A stretch of DNA of 64,000 nt. It comes from Leptospira sp. Lineage in GTDB: Bacteria > Spirochaetota > Leptospiria > Leptospirales > Leptospiraceae. The notes beneath the pieces were generated by a model that did no database searches, was not told where the DNA came from, and saw nothing but the letters and a program-made list of their open reading frames with translations. Location: positions 243,204 through 307,203 of the forward strand of contig PEQN01000001.1 in NCBI GenBank assembly GCA_002786225.1. The letters are read 5' to 3'. Position numbers and translations under genes: made by a program. This document shows positions 36,257-44,720 of this stretch, in pieces; position 1 is the stretch's first letter; every line of letters begins with the position of its first letter.

Positions 36257-38796
36257 ACTTGATTATCCATTCCATTGGAAGTAATGCTCTGCTGCTCAAG
36301 TTTCTCTAAATGAGATAAGTTCAATTGAGCTTTCGTGAATTCTGGATGTGAATTGGTTAAAGAAGTCCATAATTCTCTCGATTTATTGTAATCTCCTAAT
36401 TTAAAATAAATACTTCCCATATTATTGATTGCATGAAAATTATCTGGTTCAATATCTAAAACTTTCTGATAAAACTCCAATGCTTTTTTATTTTTATTTA
36501 ACAAAGAGTAACTATTTGCAAGCCGGAAACATACCCATGTATTTTGATTATTATTTTTATAGCATTCATGGTACATGCTCATTGCATTTTGATAATCACC
36601 TTTTCGGTAATATGAATTTGCAATTTTGATTTTCTCTTCTTCAGAATGTCCTTCTAATTTCTGAACTTCATTTTCTTTTTCAAAAAACTTTGATACATCT
36701 GAGATTGCTTTCTTTTGTTTAGAATAAGAATCTTGTTTAGTTAAGGACAAAGTTTTCTCTGAAAGTATTTTAGCTTTATCTTCATTGCCTAATTTGATAT
36801 TTAACTTGATTAAATGTTTTATATTATCTACAAAATTTGGAAGTCTTAAATAAACTCTTTCGCCAAAATTTGCTGCATTGTTTATATCACCAAGAGCTTC
36901 ATACAATTTTGATATTTCAAAAAGCACTAAACTGTCAGAAGGATCTAGTGTACTGTAATGTAAGTAATCAGTTAAAGCTTCCTGGTAGTCTTGGATATTT
37001 AAGTAAGCTTCAGCTCTAATTTTAAATAAAATTTTCTGATCTCGATATTCATAAACAATAGAATTAATCTTTTCAATTACATATTTCGGTTCTGAAACCA
37101 TCTTTGATTGTAAATCATCTATCAAATTAAAAATTGTATCATCAATGATATAATCAACTGATGTAGATTTTTTAAACTCTATTTTAAGCAAAGAAAAATC
37201 ATCAGATATTTTTCCTTTAATTTTTGTTAATTTAATAATATCTTCAACTTCAGCATTCGCCTCTTCTACTGTTTTAATAAATAAATTTTCATCTTCATTC
37301 ATTATTTCTTCATTCAATTCATTTGATTGAATAAGAATATCATCCCGTCCATCCGATCCAAACAAAATAATGTCGTCGTCTTGCAATTGAAATAGTTTGA
37401 TATAAAATTTATTCTCTTGCCCAGGCGTACCTATCTTTCTTAAAAATAATTCATTTTCCAAAAAAGATGCCTTTCCATCTCTATAAAGAATGGACCAAGG
37501 ATGCTCAGCATTGATATAATACATGAGCCCAGTATCATTGTCAATCAGTCCCATTGATATGGAAATGTACATAGATCCATCAAAGGATAAAAATACATTT
37601 TGGATATCTAAGTATCTTTCCCTTAACCAGAGTTCAGGATGAATATTGGAATTTTTTTCTAACTTTGATCTAGTGATTCCCGTATTAAACACAACTCCAA
37701 ATACTAATGCTCCACCTGCGCCTTGTATGGACTTACCCATGGCATCACCATTTATGAAGACAGTATAATCTTTTCCGAAAAGTTGAATAGTATCAGTTAT
37801 ACAAATATCTCCTCCGATTTCTGATTCCCATTTCTTGAATGTAAATTTCTTCTTCTGCTCTATAAAGAATTCTGTTTTAATATTTGAACTTGTATTGTTG
37901 TTCATTTGAAGAGGATCAAGAAGCAGGGAAGTAAGAAAATAATCACCATCTTGTGCTTCCTTTAATTCTTGTACAACTCGTAATGATTCATTAAGTTCAT
38001 CAGTTCTTTTTTCGACCATCAATTCTAAATTATTAGTGAAGTCTTGAATCTGCGAAGTCATTTGATTAAAAGTAATTGCTAAATTTCCAATTTCATCCTT
38101 ACTTGATATAGGAAACCTATAATTTAAATCGCCCTGTCCAATCAATCTCGCGCCTTCCGATAATTTCTCCAAGGGTTTAGAAAGTGAAAAAGCAGCAAGT
38201 AGAGCTAATATAATTCCAATGGTAAATAAAACCGATGCTACAATTATTACTGTTTGGCGAATTTGAAAAACGGGTTCGTATACTTTATTTTTGTCAAAAT
38301 CAAAAACTGCAGTACCCACTCTCATTCTTTGATTATTATATTCAATAAAAATAGGAAATATAAATCTAAGAATAGAATTTTCTTCTAAAGAAATTTCTTT
38401 TAATGTAAGTTCAGTAAGTGAAGAGTAATCACCTATCATTTCATCAGATGCTTCATCGCCGATTTTTTCGTTGTTCAAATCTGCGACAAATTTACCGTCG
38501 ATATTTAGAACAAATGAATCAAGTAATCCTGAAATTTTACTTTGCTTAAGTCGATTTAAAGATGTTTGTGTTGCATCATAAGTTTCATTGATTAGCAGTT
38601 CTTCTGTAGACAAGTTCGAGATATTTTCTGCTAGATTACGGCAAACTTCAAAAGTTTTATCTAAGACAACTGCTTGGTTTCTATAAAGAACTATGGCAGA
38701 TAGTGGAAGGACTGAAATCAAAACGACTAGAGAGACTAAAACAATCATCTTAGTTCTTAAACTTAAGTCAGATAAGATGGAATTTTTTTTAATCAT
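36253..38796 (-). CDS. Membrane HAMP-SpoIIE phosphatase with TPR tail
   Basis: An 847-residue signalling protein. Transmembrane segments lie at about 16-38 and 183-207, enclosing a periplasmic sensor region; a HAMP linker (205-260) and a coiled coil follow. Residues 305-560 form a PP2C/SpoIIE-type serine phosphatase: GGDICITDT, NGDAMGKSIQGAGG, DDIILFGSDGRDD and ISDDFSLL, with all four acidic metal sites present. From about 575 to 847 come TPR repeats. It probably senses a periplasmic signal and dephosphorylates a regulator such as an anti-sigma antagonist, not found here. Confidence 0.82.
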   Translation of the reverse strand: MIKKNSILSDLSLRTKMIVLVSLVVLISVLPLSAIVLYRNQAVVLDKTFEVCRNLAENISNLSTEELLINETYDATQTSLNRLKQSKISGLLDSFVLNIDGKFVADLNNEKIGDEASDEMIGDYSSLTELTLKEISLEENSILRFIFPIFIEYNNQRMRVGTAVFDFDKNKVYEPVFQIRQTVIIVASVLFTIGIILALLAAFSLSKPLEKLSEGARLIGQGDLNYRFPISSKDEIGNLAITFNQMTSQIQDFTNNLELMVEKRTDELNESLRVVQELKEAQDGDYFLTSLLLDPLQMNNNTSSNIKTEFFIEQKKKFTFKKWESEIGGDICITDTIQLFGKDYTVFINGDAMGKSIQGAGGALVFGVVFNTGITRSKLEKNSNIHPELWLRERYLDIQNVFLSFDGSMYISISMGLIDNDTGLMYYINAEHPWSILYRDGKASFLENELFLRKIGTPGQENKFYIKLFQLQDDDIILFGSDGRDDILIQSNELNEEIMNEDENLFIKTVEEANAEVEDIIKLTKIKGKISDDFSLLKIEFKKSTSVDYIIDDTIFNLIDDLQSKMVSEPKYVIEKINSIVYEYRDQKILFKIRAEAYLNIQDYQEALTDYLHYSTLDPSDSLVLFEISKLYEALGDINNAANFGERVYLRLPNFVDNIKHLIKLNIKLGNEDKAKILSEKTLSLTKQDSYSKQKKAISDVSKFFEKENEVQKLEGHSEEEKIKIANSYYRKGDYQNAMSMYHECYKNNNQNTWVCFRLANSYSLLNKNKKALEFYQKVLDIEPDNFHAINNMGSIYFKLGDYNKSRELWTSLTNSHPEFTKAQLNLSHLEKLEQQSITSNGMDNQV

Positions 38797-38872
38797 AATT
38801 TAAAATTCAGGAAATTTAAGATAGTATATATTGTTGGATCTAGTCAAGATATAATTGTAAAACTATAGATTA

Positions 38873-39520
38873 ATGCAAAAATTAGAAAACTTTTTTCAAA
38901 AAGATAATATCTTTGAATACAATGAAACCTCAAAAAGAATGAACAGTGTTCTTCTATTTTCATCCTTTTTCCTTATCCTAATTATCGGTTTGGGAATTCT
39001 CTTCCTTAAAATGGATTTTCAAAAAGCAAATTTTCCTTTATATATTTACATAGATTATTTGATAACTGAGATCCAATCCAAAAGTTTTTTAGGACTTTTC
39101 TTAACCTCATTTTTGGGTGGACTTTTTTTCTTTTTTTTCCCACTTGAAATTTATTTCTTTTCGATACTAACAATAAATTCCACTTTTTCTTCTATTTTAC
39201 TTCCGTACGTCTTAGGTGTAATCTGCGCACAATTTATGAATTATTGGTTGGGACTAAGATTAAATCGTTTGTGTAAAATATTCATTCCACCAAAGAATTT
39301 TTATAAAATGAAAGGTCTCCTAAATAAATGGGGAATTTGGATGATTCTACTTATGAATATGATGCCTTTGCCTTCACCTGTTTTTTCAACTGTGCTAGGG
39401 GCTTTTAAATATAATTTTAAGAAATTAAGTGTATTTGCTATATTAGGAATTCTTATTTTGTATTTTTCCATTTTTCTTGCAAATATTCTATTAAACAAAT
39501 TTAATTTGGAGTTATTTTAA
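38873..39520 (+). CDS. DedA/VTT-domain membrane protein
   Basis: A 215-residue inner-membrane protein with about five hydrophobic segments. The region GGLFFFFFPLEIYFFS near 82 and the block MNMMPLPSPVFSTVLGA near 162 resemble the VTT (SNARE-associated, DedA) domain, whose members act as lipid scramblases or transporters. It is followed by two small PRC-barrel-like genes, the first of which starts on the base where its own stop codon ends. Divergent from the phosphatase operon. Confidence 0.7.
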   Translation: MQKLENFFQKDNIFEYNETSKRMNSVLLFSSFFLILIIGLGILFLKMDFQKANFPLYIYIDYLITEIQSKSFLGLFLTSFLGGLFFFFFPLEIYFFSILTINSTFSSILLPYVLGVICAQFMNYWLGLRLNRLCKIFIPPKNFYKMKGLLNKWGIWMILLMNMMPLPSPVFSTVLGAFKYNFKKLSVFAILGILILYFSIFLANILLNKFNLELF

Positions 39521-39963
39521 TGGCTAAGATTCTTGAACCCAATGCTGATCAAGGCATATCTTTTTGGAGTATATTTCTTAGAAGTGTTCGCTCTAAATCA
39601 GGACAAAGAGCAGGCAGAATTATTGGATTTCATTTTTCTGGGTCTACTGTTGTTTCTTTACAATTATTTTCCAATGGACGGATTGTATCTATCGATTCAA
39701 AATATATTAGAAACTGGAATTCACTCTCTAAATCCTCTTCTTTGTTCCTTGATCTTGATCCCATCCACTTATTACTTAATATGAATGTCTATTCGAAAGA
39801 TGGAAAGAACTTAGGTTATATTTCAAAGATAGAACAATCAGGATTTTATAATGATTTTGATTTTTTGCTTTATAAAAAAAAATTTTATCTGCCTTCCAAG
39901 AAAATTTATAGAGATCAAATTGAAACAATGAAAAAGAATATTATTCTTAAGGTGAATGTTTAA
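39520..39963 (+). CDS. PRC-barrel-like protein 1
   Basis: A 147-residue soluble protein. The second half (about 85-130, LLNMNVYSKDGKNLGYISKI) matches the small beta-barrel pattern of the PRC domain, and the first half may be a divergent second copy (GRIIGFHFSGSTVVSLQL). PRC-barrel proteins serve in RNA processing, photosynthetic complexes and membrane-linked regulation. Its ATG sits in the preceding TAATGG overlap. Paired with a same-length neighbour downstream. Confidence 0.55.
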   Translation: MAKILEPNADQGISFWSIFLRSVRSKSGQRAGRIIGFHFSGSTVVSLQLFSNGRIVSIDSKYIRNWNSLSKSSSLFLDLDPIHLLLNMNVYSKDGKNLGYISKIEQSGFYNDFDFLLYKKKFYLPSKKIYRDQIETMKKNIILKVNV

Positions 39964-39966
39964 GTC

Positions 39967-40410
39967 ATGATTACATCCGATGAAATCTTAGGGAAAGAAG
40001 CCATTGATTCTGAAGGTGATTTTCTTGGAATTGTAATGAAGCTTCACCTGGATCCAGTTCATAAAACAATTTTAGGCATTTCTATAGATCCTGGTTTATG
40101 GAAACCAGATCTTTATATTGGAATAGATTTTGTAAAACAATTTGGAGTTGATGCTATATTTCTTAGTACTATACCAGACTCCAAATATAAATCCATCCCC
40201 GTCTTTACCTACGAAGGGAAAAAAATTGGATCAATATTAAATATATCGATTGGGAAGAATAAACTTAGAGAAATTAAGATACAAATCAATCCTAAGTGGC
40301 GAAATTTTTTTCGAAGTCGTCAAACTTTTTCCCTAACAGATTCTTCCATTCATGAACTAGGTCATTCCCTGGTTCTTAAGAAAAATTTTCAAATTCCCGA
40401 TGGCAAATAA
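39967..40410 (+). CDS. PRC-barrel-like protein 2
   Basis: A 147-residue soluble protein with two PRC-like units: EILGKEAIDSEGDFLGIV near 6-23 and IPVFTYEGKKIGSILNI near 78. The same length as its neighbour and the same small-barrel pattern suggest a tandem duplication followed by divergence. It starts three bases after the preceding stop and ends just before the converging V-ATPase operon. Function unknown. Confidence 0.62.
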   Translation: MITSDEILGKEAIDSEGDFLGIVMKLHLDPVHKTILGISIDPGLWKPDLYIGIDFVKQFGVDAIFLSTIPDSKYKSIPVFTYEGKKIGSILNISIGKNKLREIKIQINPKWRNFFRSRQTFSLTDSSIHELGHSLVLKKNFQIPDGK

Positions 40411-40412
40411 AA

Positions 40413-40439
40413 TAATTCTAATATAATAATATAGAATTA
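40413..40439. terminator. AT-only inverted repeat between convergent operons
   Basis: TAATTCTA (40413-40420) pairs with TAGAATTA (40432-40439), with TAT/ATA inside, in the 35-base gap between the PRC-barrel gene and V-ATPase subunit K. Without any G-C clamp of length it is a weak terminator candidate. Confidence 0.3.
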
Positions 40440-40445
40440 AGAATC

Positions 40446-40883
40446 CTATTGTGATAAAAGAATGGAACCTGTTAAAGCCAAGATGGCATAAAATTCAGGA
40501 AATGCGGCAAGAATCATCGTTCTTCCAAAAGCATCCACACCATTGCTGATTGCATGAATTCCAGTTGCACAAACTTTTCCTTGGTGTACTGCTGAAAAAA
40601 AACCGGCAAAGCCCAATGCTATCCCTGCAGTTAATATGATACCTGCTTTCAACATTGTTAATTCTGCATTCATGTCCCCTGAAAAAAGAATAAATCCAAC
40701 GAATCCATATAAGCCTTGTGTAGCTGGCAGACCAGAAAGAACCAATCCGGTTCCAAATGCTTCAGGTTTCTTTTGAATAAGACCCAATACAGCTGCGCCA
40801 CCTGTTGCTAAACCTATTGCTGATCCAGCTCCCGCCAAACCAAGCATTAATGCTAATCCTATTCCCGCAATTAAATGTTCCAT
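40446..40883 (-). CDS. V-type ATPase subunit K (membrane rotor ring)
   Basis: A 145-residue proteolipid with four transmembrane helices. The ion-binding residues match the set described for the Enterococcus hirae sodium V-ATPase: Thr55 and Gln56 in LPATQGLYGF, Gln101 in VHQGKV and Glu130 in AFPEFYAIL. This predicts Na+ rather than H+ as the coupling ion. The gene is last in the V-ATPase operon, seven bases after subunit I. Confidence 0.93.
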   Translation of the reverse strand: MEHLIAGIGLALMLGLAGAGSAIGLATGGAAVLGLIQKKPEAFGTGLVLSGLPATQGLYGFVGFILFSGDMNAELTMLKAGIILTAGIALGFAGFFSAVHQGKVCATGIHAISNGVDAFGRTMILAAFPEFYAILALTGSILLSQ

Positions 40884-40890
40884 AGTTTAC

Positions 40891-42801
40891 CTACTTACTT
40901 ATGGCAAAGGGTTTGAATTCTTTACCACCTCCTGTAAAATTCATATTCTTATAAAATTCAACAAATGTTAGACGAAGAGGATGCACAAAGGATCCTAATA
41001 ATCCTAATCCAAAATTTAAGCTATGACCTAAAATTAAAATAAAAATAGAAACTACAATCCACGGACTACTTAAATTCCCATCTGGTAAAATTAATAATGC
41101 AACCTTATTAAAAGCATTACCCAAAAGTCCACTCGCTAAGCCTAAGGCAAATAAACGAATGTAAGAAAGTATATCACCCAAGAGTCCAGTTATCAACTGG
41201 TAGAATTCCCAGATTCCCAAAATTGGTCGAAGAAAAAAAGATTTAGATGGATCATGGAAAAACACAAAACCAAATAAACCTACATAGAATAAAATTAAGC
41301 CCATAAATTCTGGAACAAAATGTAACCAATTACCAATAAAAAAAATACCTACTTTAAAATTGGAATTCAATCCTAATTCTAGAAAGTCTTTGCGAACAGC
41401 AATCAACAATCCTCCCCATATCATTCCTAAAACTGAAATAGGTTTAATGGAATACAAAATGTTCTTCATTTGTAAAGTTCGATTGCAAGCCTGAAGAATC
41501 ATTCCTATGGAGACTTGAATGAATCCTAGAACAAGAGAAAGACTCATTGCAGGATAAATCATTTTTCCATTTACTTCTTCAGGGGAAAAAATTGCCAAAT
41601 CACGAGCTGAATGGAACCATTCAGATCTTATGAAAGTTGAATCTTCCAAAAATATGGGTTCTCCAAAGATAGAATTCAAAAAAATGCCACATACCATAGT
41701 CGACAAACTTAGACAAATCGAAAGTAAACTATAAAGGCGATTTGTTTCATTCGATTTGAGCCAAAAGAAACTTGAGGCGAGAAACAATATAAATCCATAA
41801 CCAAGATCTCCTAGACTTAAGCCAAAAAAAATCATAAAGAATGGAGCAAAGAAAAAGGTTGGATCGATTTCTATATATTTTGGAAGAGAGAATATTCTAG
41901 TTATTGGTTCAAATATTTTCGTGAATCGATTGTTTCTTAGTAAGATTGGGACAGAATCTTTTTCATTGAATTCCAGAATTTCATAGGAGATATTATATTC
42001 TTTCAAAGTTTTTACTACTTCGGATGATCTTACCACTGGCAACCAACCTTGGATAGAGAATACAATTCCATTAGAGGAATTGTCCAAATTAATCTTAGCT
42101 TCTTCAAAGGATAGATTGCTTTTCAGATTCATAATTTCTGAATGAAATAATCGAAGTGAAGATTTAAATCCTGATAAAAATTGTTCATCTTCTTTTTTCG
42201 ATTTTTCTAATATCTTTCTCTCTTTTTCTAATTCTTCGAGGGAAGTTTCGCTAAGTACAATTTGTTCAAAACTAAAATCATCTTTTTGATTTTGGAAGTC
42301 TATACACAGTAGGTATATAGAATCAACAATTTGGTTTACCTTTATAAGCTTACTATAGGTTGGGTTGGTTTTATCTAAGATAGATTGTGTTGTTTTATAA
42401 AATCGTAACTCGATTCCATTTTCTCTCAATTGATTAACAGTATCCCAGTTTATATTTCCCCAAATTTGTAAACTAGCTATTAAGTGATTCATTTCATCTA
42501 AGGCAAGTTTCTTCTCTTCCCATAGATTGATTTTTTTCTCCAAGAATAGTAGCTTCTGATGAAAAGTATGAATAGTCTCTGGAAATTTACTTTGATTAGT
42601 TGAATTCTTTACTAAGGATTCTAATTTCTCCAAAGAATCCTGGTAACGAGAAAGTTTCTTTTTTAGTTTATAGATTTTTAAACTACTTTTTCCCGATTTT
42701 ATTTCTAAGGCAACTAATCCAAGATTTTGTAAGCGAACTAAACTTTTCTTCTTATCTTCGGTATGAACCAAAAATCGAATTTTCATCATTGGTTCTATCA
42801 T
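40891..42801 (-). CDS. V-type ATPase subunit I (membrane stator, a-subunit type)
   Basis: A 636-residue protein with the two-part structure of subunit I: a long coiled-coil cytoplasmic N-terminal half (residues 1-300) with many charged residues, then a C-terminal membrane half with about seven helices. The key helix contains ITGLLGDILSYIRLFALGLASGLLG, whose Arg contacts the rotor ion site. It couples ion flow to rotation. Overlaps subunit D by four bases. Confidence 0.92.
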   Translation of the reverse strand: MIEPMMKIRFLVHTEDKKKSLVRLQNLGLVALEIKSGKSSLKIYKLKKKLSRYQDSLEKLESLVKNSTNQSKFPETIHTFHQKLLFLEKKINLWEEKKLALDEMNHLIASLQIWGNINWDTVNQLRENGIELRFYKTTQSILDKTNPTYSKLIKVNQIVDSIYLLCIDFQNQKDDFSFEQIVLSETSLEELEKERKILEKSKKEDEQFLSGFKSSLRLFHSEIMNLKSNLSFEEAKINLDNSSNGIVFSIQGWLPVVRSSEVVKTLKEYNISYEILEFNEKDSVPILLRNNRFTKIFEPITRIFSLPKYIEIDPTFFFAPFFMIFFGLSLGDLGYGFILFLASSFFWLKSNETNRLYSLLSICLSLSTMVCGIFLNSIFGEPIFLEDSTFIRSEWFHSARDLAIFSPEEVNGKMIYPAMSLSLVLGFIQVSIGMILQACNRTLQMKNILYSIKPISVLGMIWGGLLIAVRKDFLELGLNSNFKVGIFFIGNWLHFVPEFMGLILFYVGLFGFVFFHDPSKSFFLRPILGIWEFYQLITGLLGDILSYIRLFALGLASGLLGNAFNKVALLILPDGNLSSPWIVVSIFILILGHSLNFGLGLLGSFVHPLRLTFVEFYKNMNFTGGGKEFKPFAISK

Positions 42802-43394
42802 AAAGTTAATTCCGATTCTCGCCTAATTTTGATTAACTTTTGTGAACTTCTACTCAAATTCTCAGCGTCTTCGAGGAATCTTTTGATTTTTTGTATGGCT
42901 GACTCGTATTCTGGTATTTGAACTTTTTCGTAGAGGTTCACTTTCTGGGTTGTTTTTTTTCTGGCATGATTTAATATATCGAGTTCCTTTTTTATAAATT
43001 GAATTCTAAGTCTTAAATTAACAACTTCTTTGAGAATTTCAATTGCTCCTGGAACCCAAGTACGATTTGCAATCAATGAATAATCCACGGTAGCAAAATG
43101 AATTTCGACTAGAACTGGAATCTTAACGCCCGCTATATTTTTATTTCTTTCATCTATCGATTTGATACTTAACAGACCTGGGTATTCATTCCATACTAAA
43201 CCTTGGTTCATTTGGGAATCCATAGTTTTCTGAAGTTCCTTTTCCCATTCCTCTAAGCTTGTTTTGATCTTAAGAATCTCTGCCCTAAGAGCCGTTTCTT
43301 TAGCTTTTAAAGTTGGAAGTGCAGTTCTCCGAACATCCAAATCTTTTTTAATTTTCTGCATGGAAGTCTTGTTCAATTGAAATTGAAAAGGCAT
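42798..43394 (-). CDS. V-type ATPase subunit D (central shaft)
   Basis: A 198-residue coiled-coil protein, the usual length. It begins MPFQFQLNKTSMQKIKKDLDV and its two long helices (about 10-65 and 110-190) flank a short central region, as in the shaft subunit. The C-terminal half carries many Arg/Lys. It rotates inside the A3B3 ring. Preceded by B with a three-base gap. Confidence 0.92.
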   Translation of the reverse strand: MPFQFQLNKTSMQKIKKDLDVRRTALPTLKAKETALRAEILKIKTSLEEWEKELQKTMDSQMNQGLVWNEYPGLLSIKSIDERNKNIAGVKIPVLVEIHFATVDYSLIANRTWVPGAIEILKEVVNLRLRIQFIKKELDILNHARKKTTQKVNLYEKVQIPEYESAIQKIKRFLEDAENLSRSSQKLIKIRRESELTL

Positions 43395-43397
43395 ATC

Positions 43398-44720
43398 TTA
43401 CTTCTTCCAATACTTTTCTAATAAATCTGCTTTGATGCCGATTTCGTTCTTTGTAAAATATTTTGCTAATAATTCCCAACCTATATTTAGCATTTGGATA
43501 GTATCAATATTTACATCTATTGCTAATAAATAATTAGAATAATCTTTGGCAAATTCCAAGGTTCTCAAATCATACTCAGTTAAATCAAATCCATTTTCTT
43601 TTTTTGTTTTGGAATTGCTTGCATCTGCAAATAGTCTCACTAAGGCATTCATTACTTGAGCATGATCTTCTCTAGTCTTCTTACCTATGACTATTTGCTT
43701 GAGTCTAGATAAGGATCGAAATGGATCTATAATTACTTTACCAATGTCTGTATCTCTTCTTAGAAAAATTTGACCTTCCGTGATATAACCAGTATTATCT
43801 GGAATGGAATGGGTGATATCACCATCATTGAGTGTAGTGACCGCAATAATAGTAATGGAACCACCAGATGGAAGCTGAGCTGCCTTTTCATAAATTTTAG
43901 CTAGGTCTGAATACAAAGAACCTGGCATAGAATCTTTGGATGGAATTTGATCCATTTTATTGGAAACAATGGCGAGCGCATCAGCATAAAGTGTCATGTC
44001 TGTAAGCAAAACCAGAACTGACTCATTCTTTTCCATTGCGAAATATTCTGCAGTCGTTAAACACATATCTGGTATTAAAAGTCGTTCTACAGGAGGAGAG
44101 TCATTGGTATTGATAAAAGATATTATTTTATGGGAAACTCCTGCATTTTCAAACACAGATTTAAAATATAAAAAGTCATCATTCGATAGACCCATTCCAC
44201 CTAATACTATCTTATCAGCTCCAGCTCGAAGTGCAACCATAGCCATAACTTGATTGTAGGGTTGATCCGCATCTGCAAAAAAAGGAATTTTCTGACCCGT
44301 AACCAAAGTGTTATTCAGATCTATACCTGCTATTCCAGTTTCAATCAATTCAGATGGCTGCTTACGTCTAACAGGATTTAAAGTTGGTCCTCCAATCTCA
44401 ACCAGGTCACCCATTAAATCTGGACCTCCATCAATAGGAATTCCATAAGCATTCAAGTATCTTCCTGCCAGATCATCTCCTAATTGAATACTAGGTGGTC
44501 GCCCCAAAAATATAATTTCTGTTTCTGTAGAGATACCCTCTGTTCCCGAAAATACTTGAAGAGTAACTTCATCTTTCATGATTCTTACAACTTGAGCGTA
44601 TCGACCATCCACTATAGCCATTTCTTCATTGCCGATATTGTCTGCCTTCAAGGATACTGTTGCTTTAGTGATTTTTGTAAGATTGGTATAAATCTTCTGA
44701 AATGCCTGTCTCTGAATCAT
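43398..44720 (-). CDS. V-type ATPase subunit B
   Basis: The non-catalytic nucleotide-binding subunit, 440 residues. It matches the expected regions: FLGRPPSIQLGDDLAGR, IPIDGGPDLMGDLVE, ETGIAGIDLNNTLVTGQKIPFFAD, and GSITIIAVTTLNDGDITHSIPDNTGYITEGQIFLRR motif stretches (segments quoted briefly, centred near 68, 95, 130 and 280). A strong AAGGAG lies before the ATG, which overlaps the A-subunit stop in ATGA. Confidence 0.95.
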   Translation of the reverse strand: MIQRQAFQKIYTNLTKITKATVSLKADNIGNEEMAIVDGRYAQVVRIMKDEVTLQVFSGTEGISTETEIIFLGRPPSIQLGDDLAGRYLNAYGIPIDGGPDLMGDLVEIGGPTLNPVRRKQPSELIETGIAGIDLNNTLVTGQKIPFFADADQPYNQVMAMVALRAGADKIVLGGMGLSNDDFLYFKSVFENAGVSHKIISFINTNDSPPVERLLIPDMCLTTAEYFAMEKNESVLVLLTDMTLYADALAIVSNKMDQIPSKDSMPGSLYSDLAKIYEKAAQLPSGGSITIIAVTTLNDGDITHSIPDNTGYITEGQIFLRRDTDIGKVIIDPFRSLSRLKQIVIGKKTREDHAQVMNALVRLFADASNSKTKKENGFDLTEYDLRTLEFAKDYSNYLLAIDVNIDTIQMLNIGWELLAKYFTKNEIGIKADLLEKYWKK

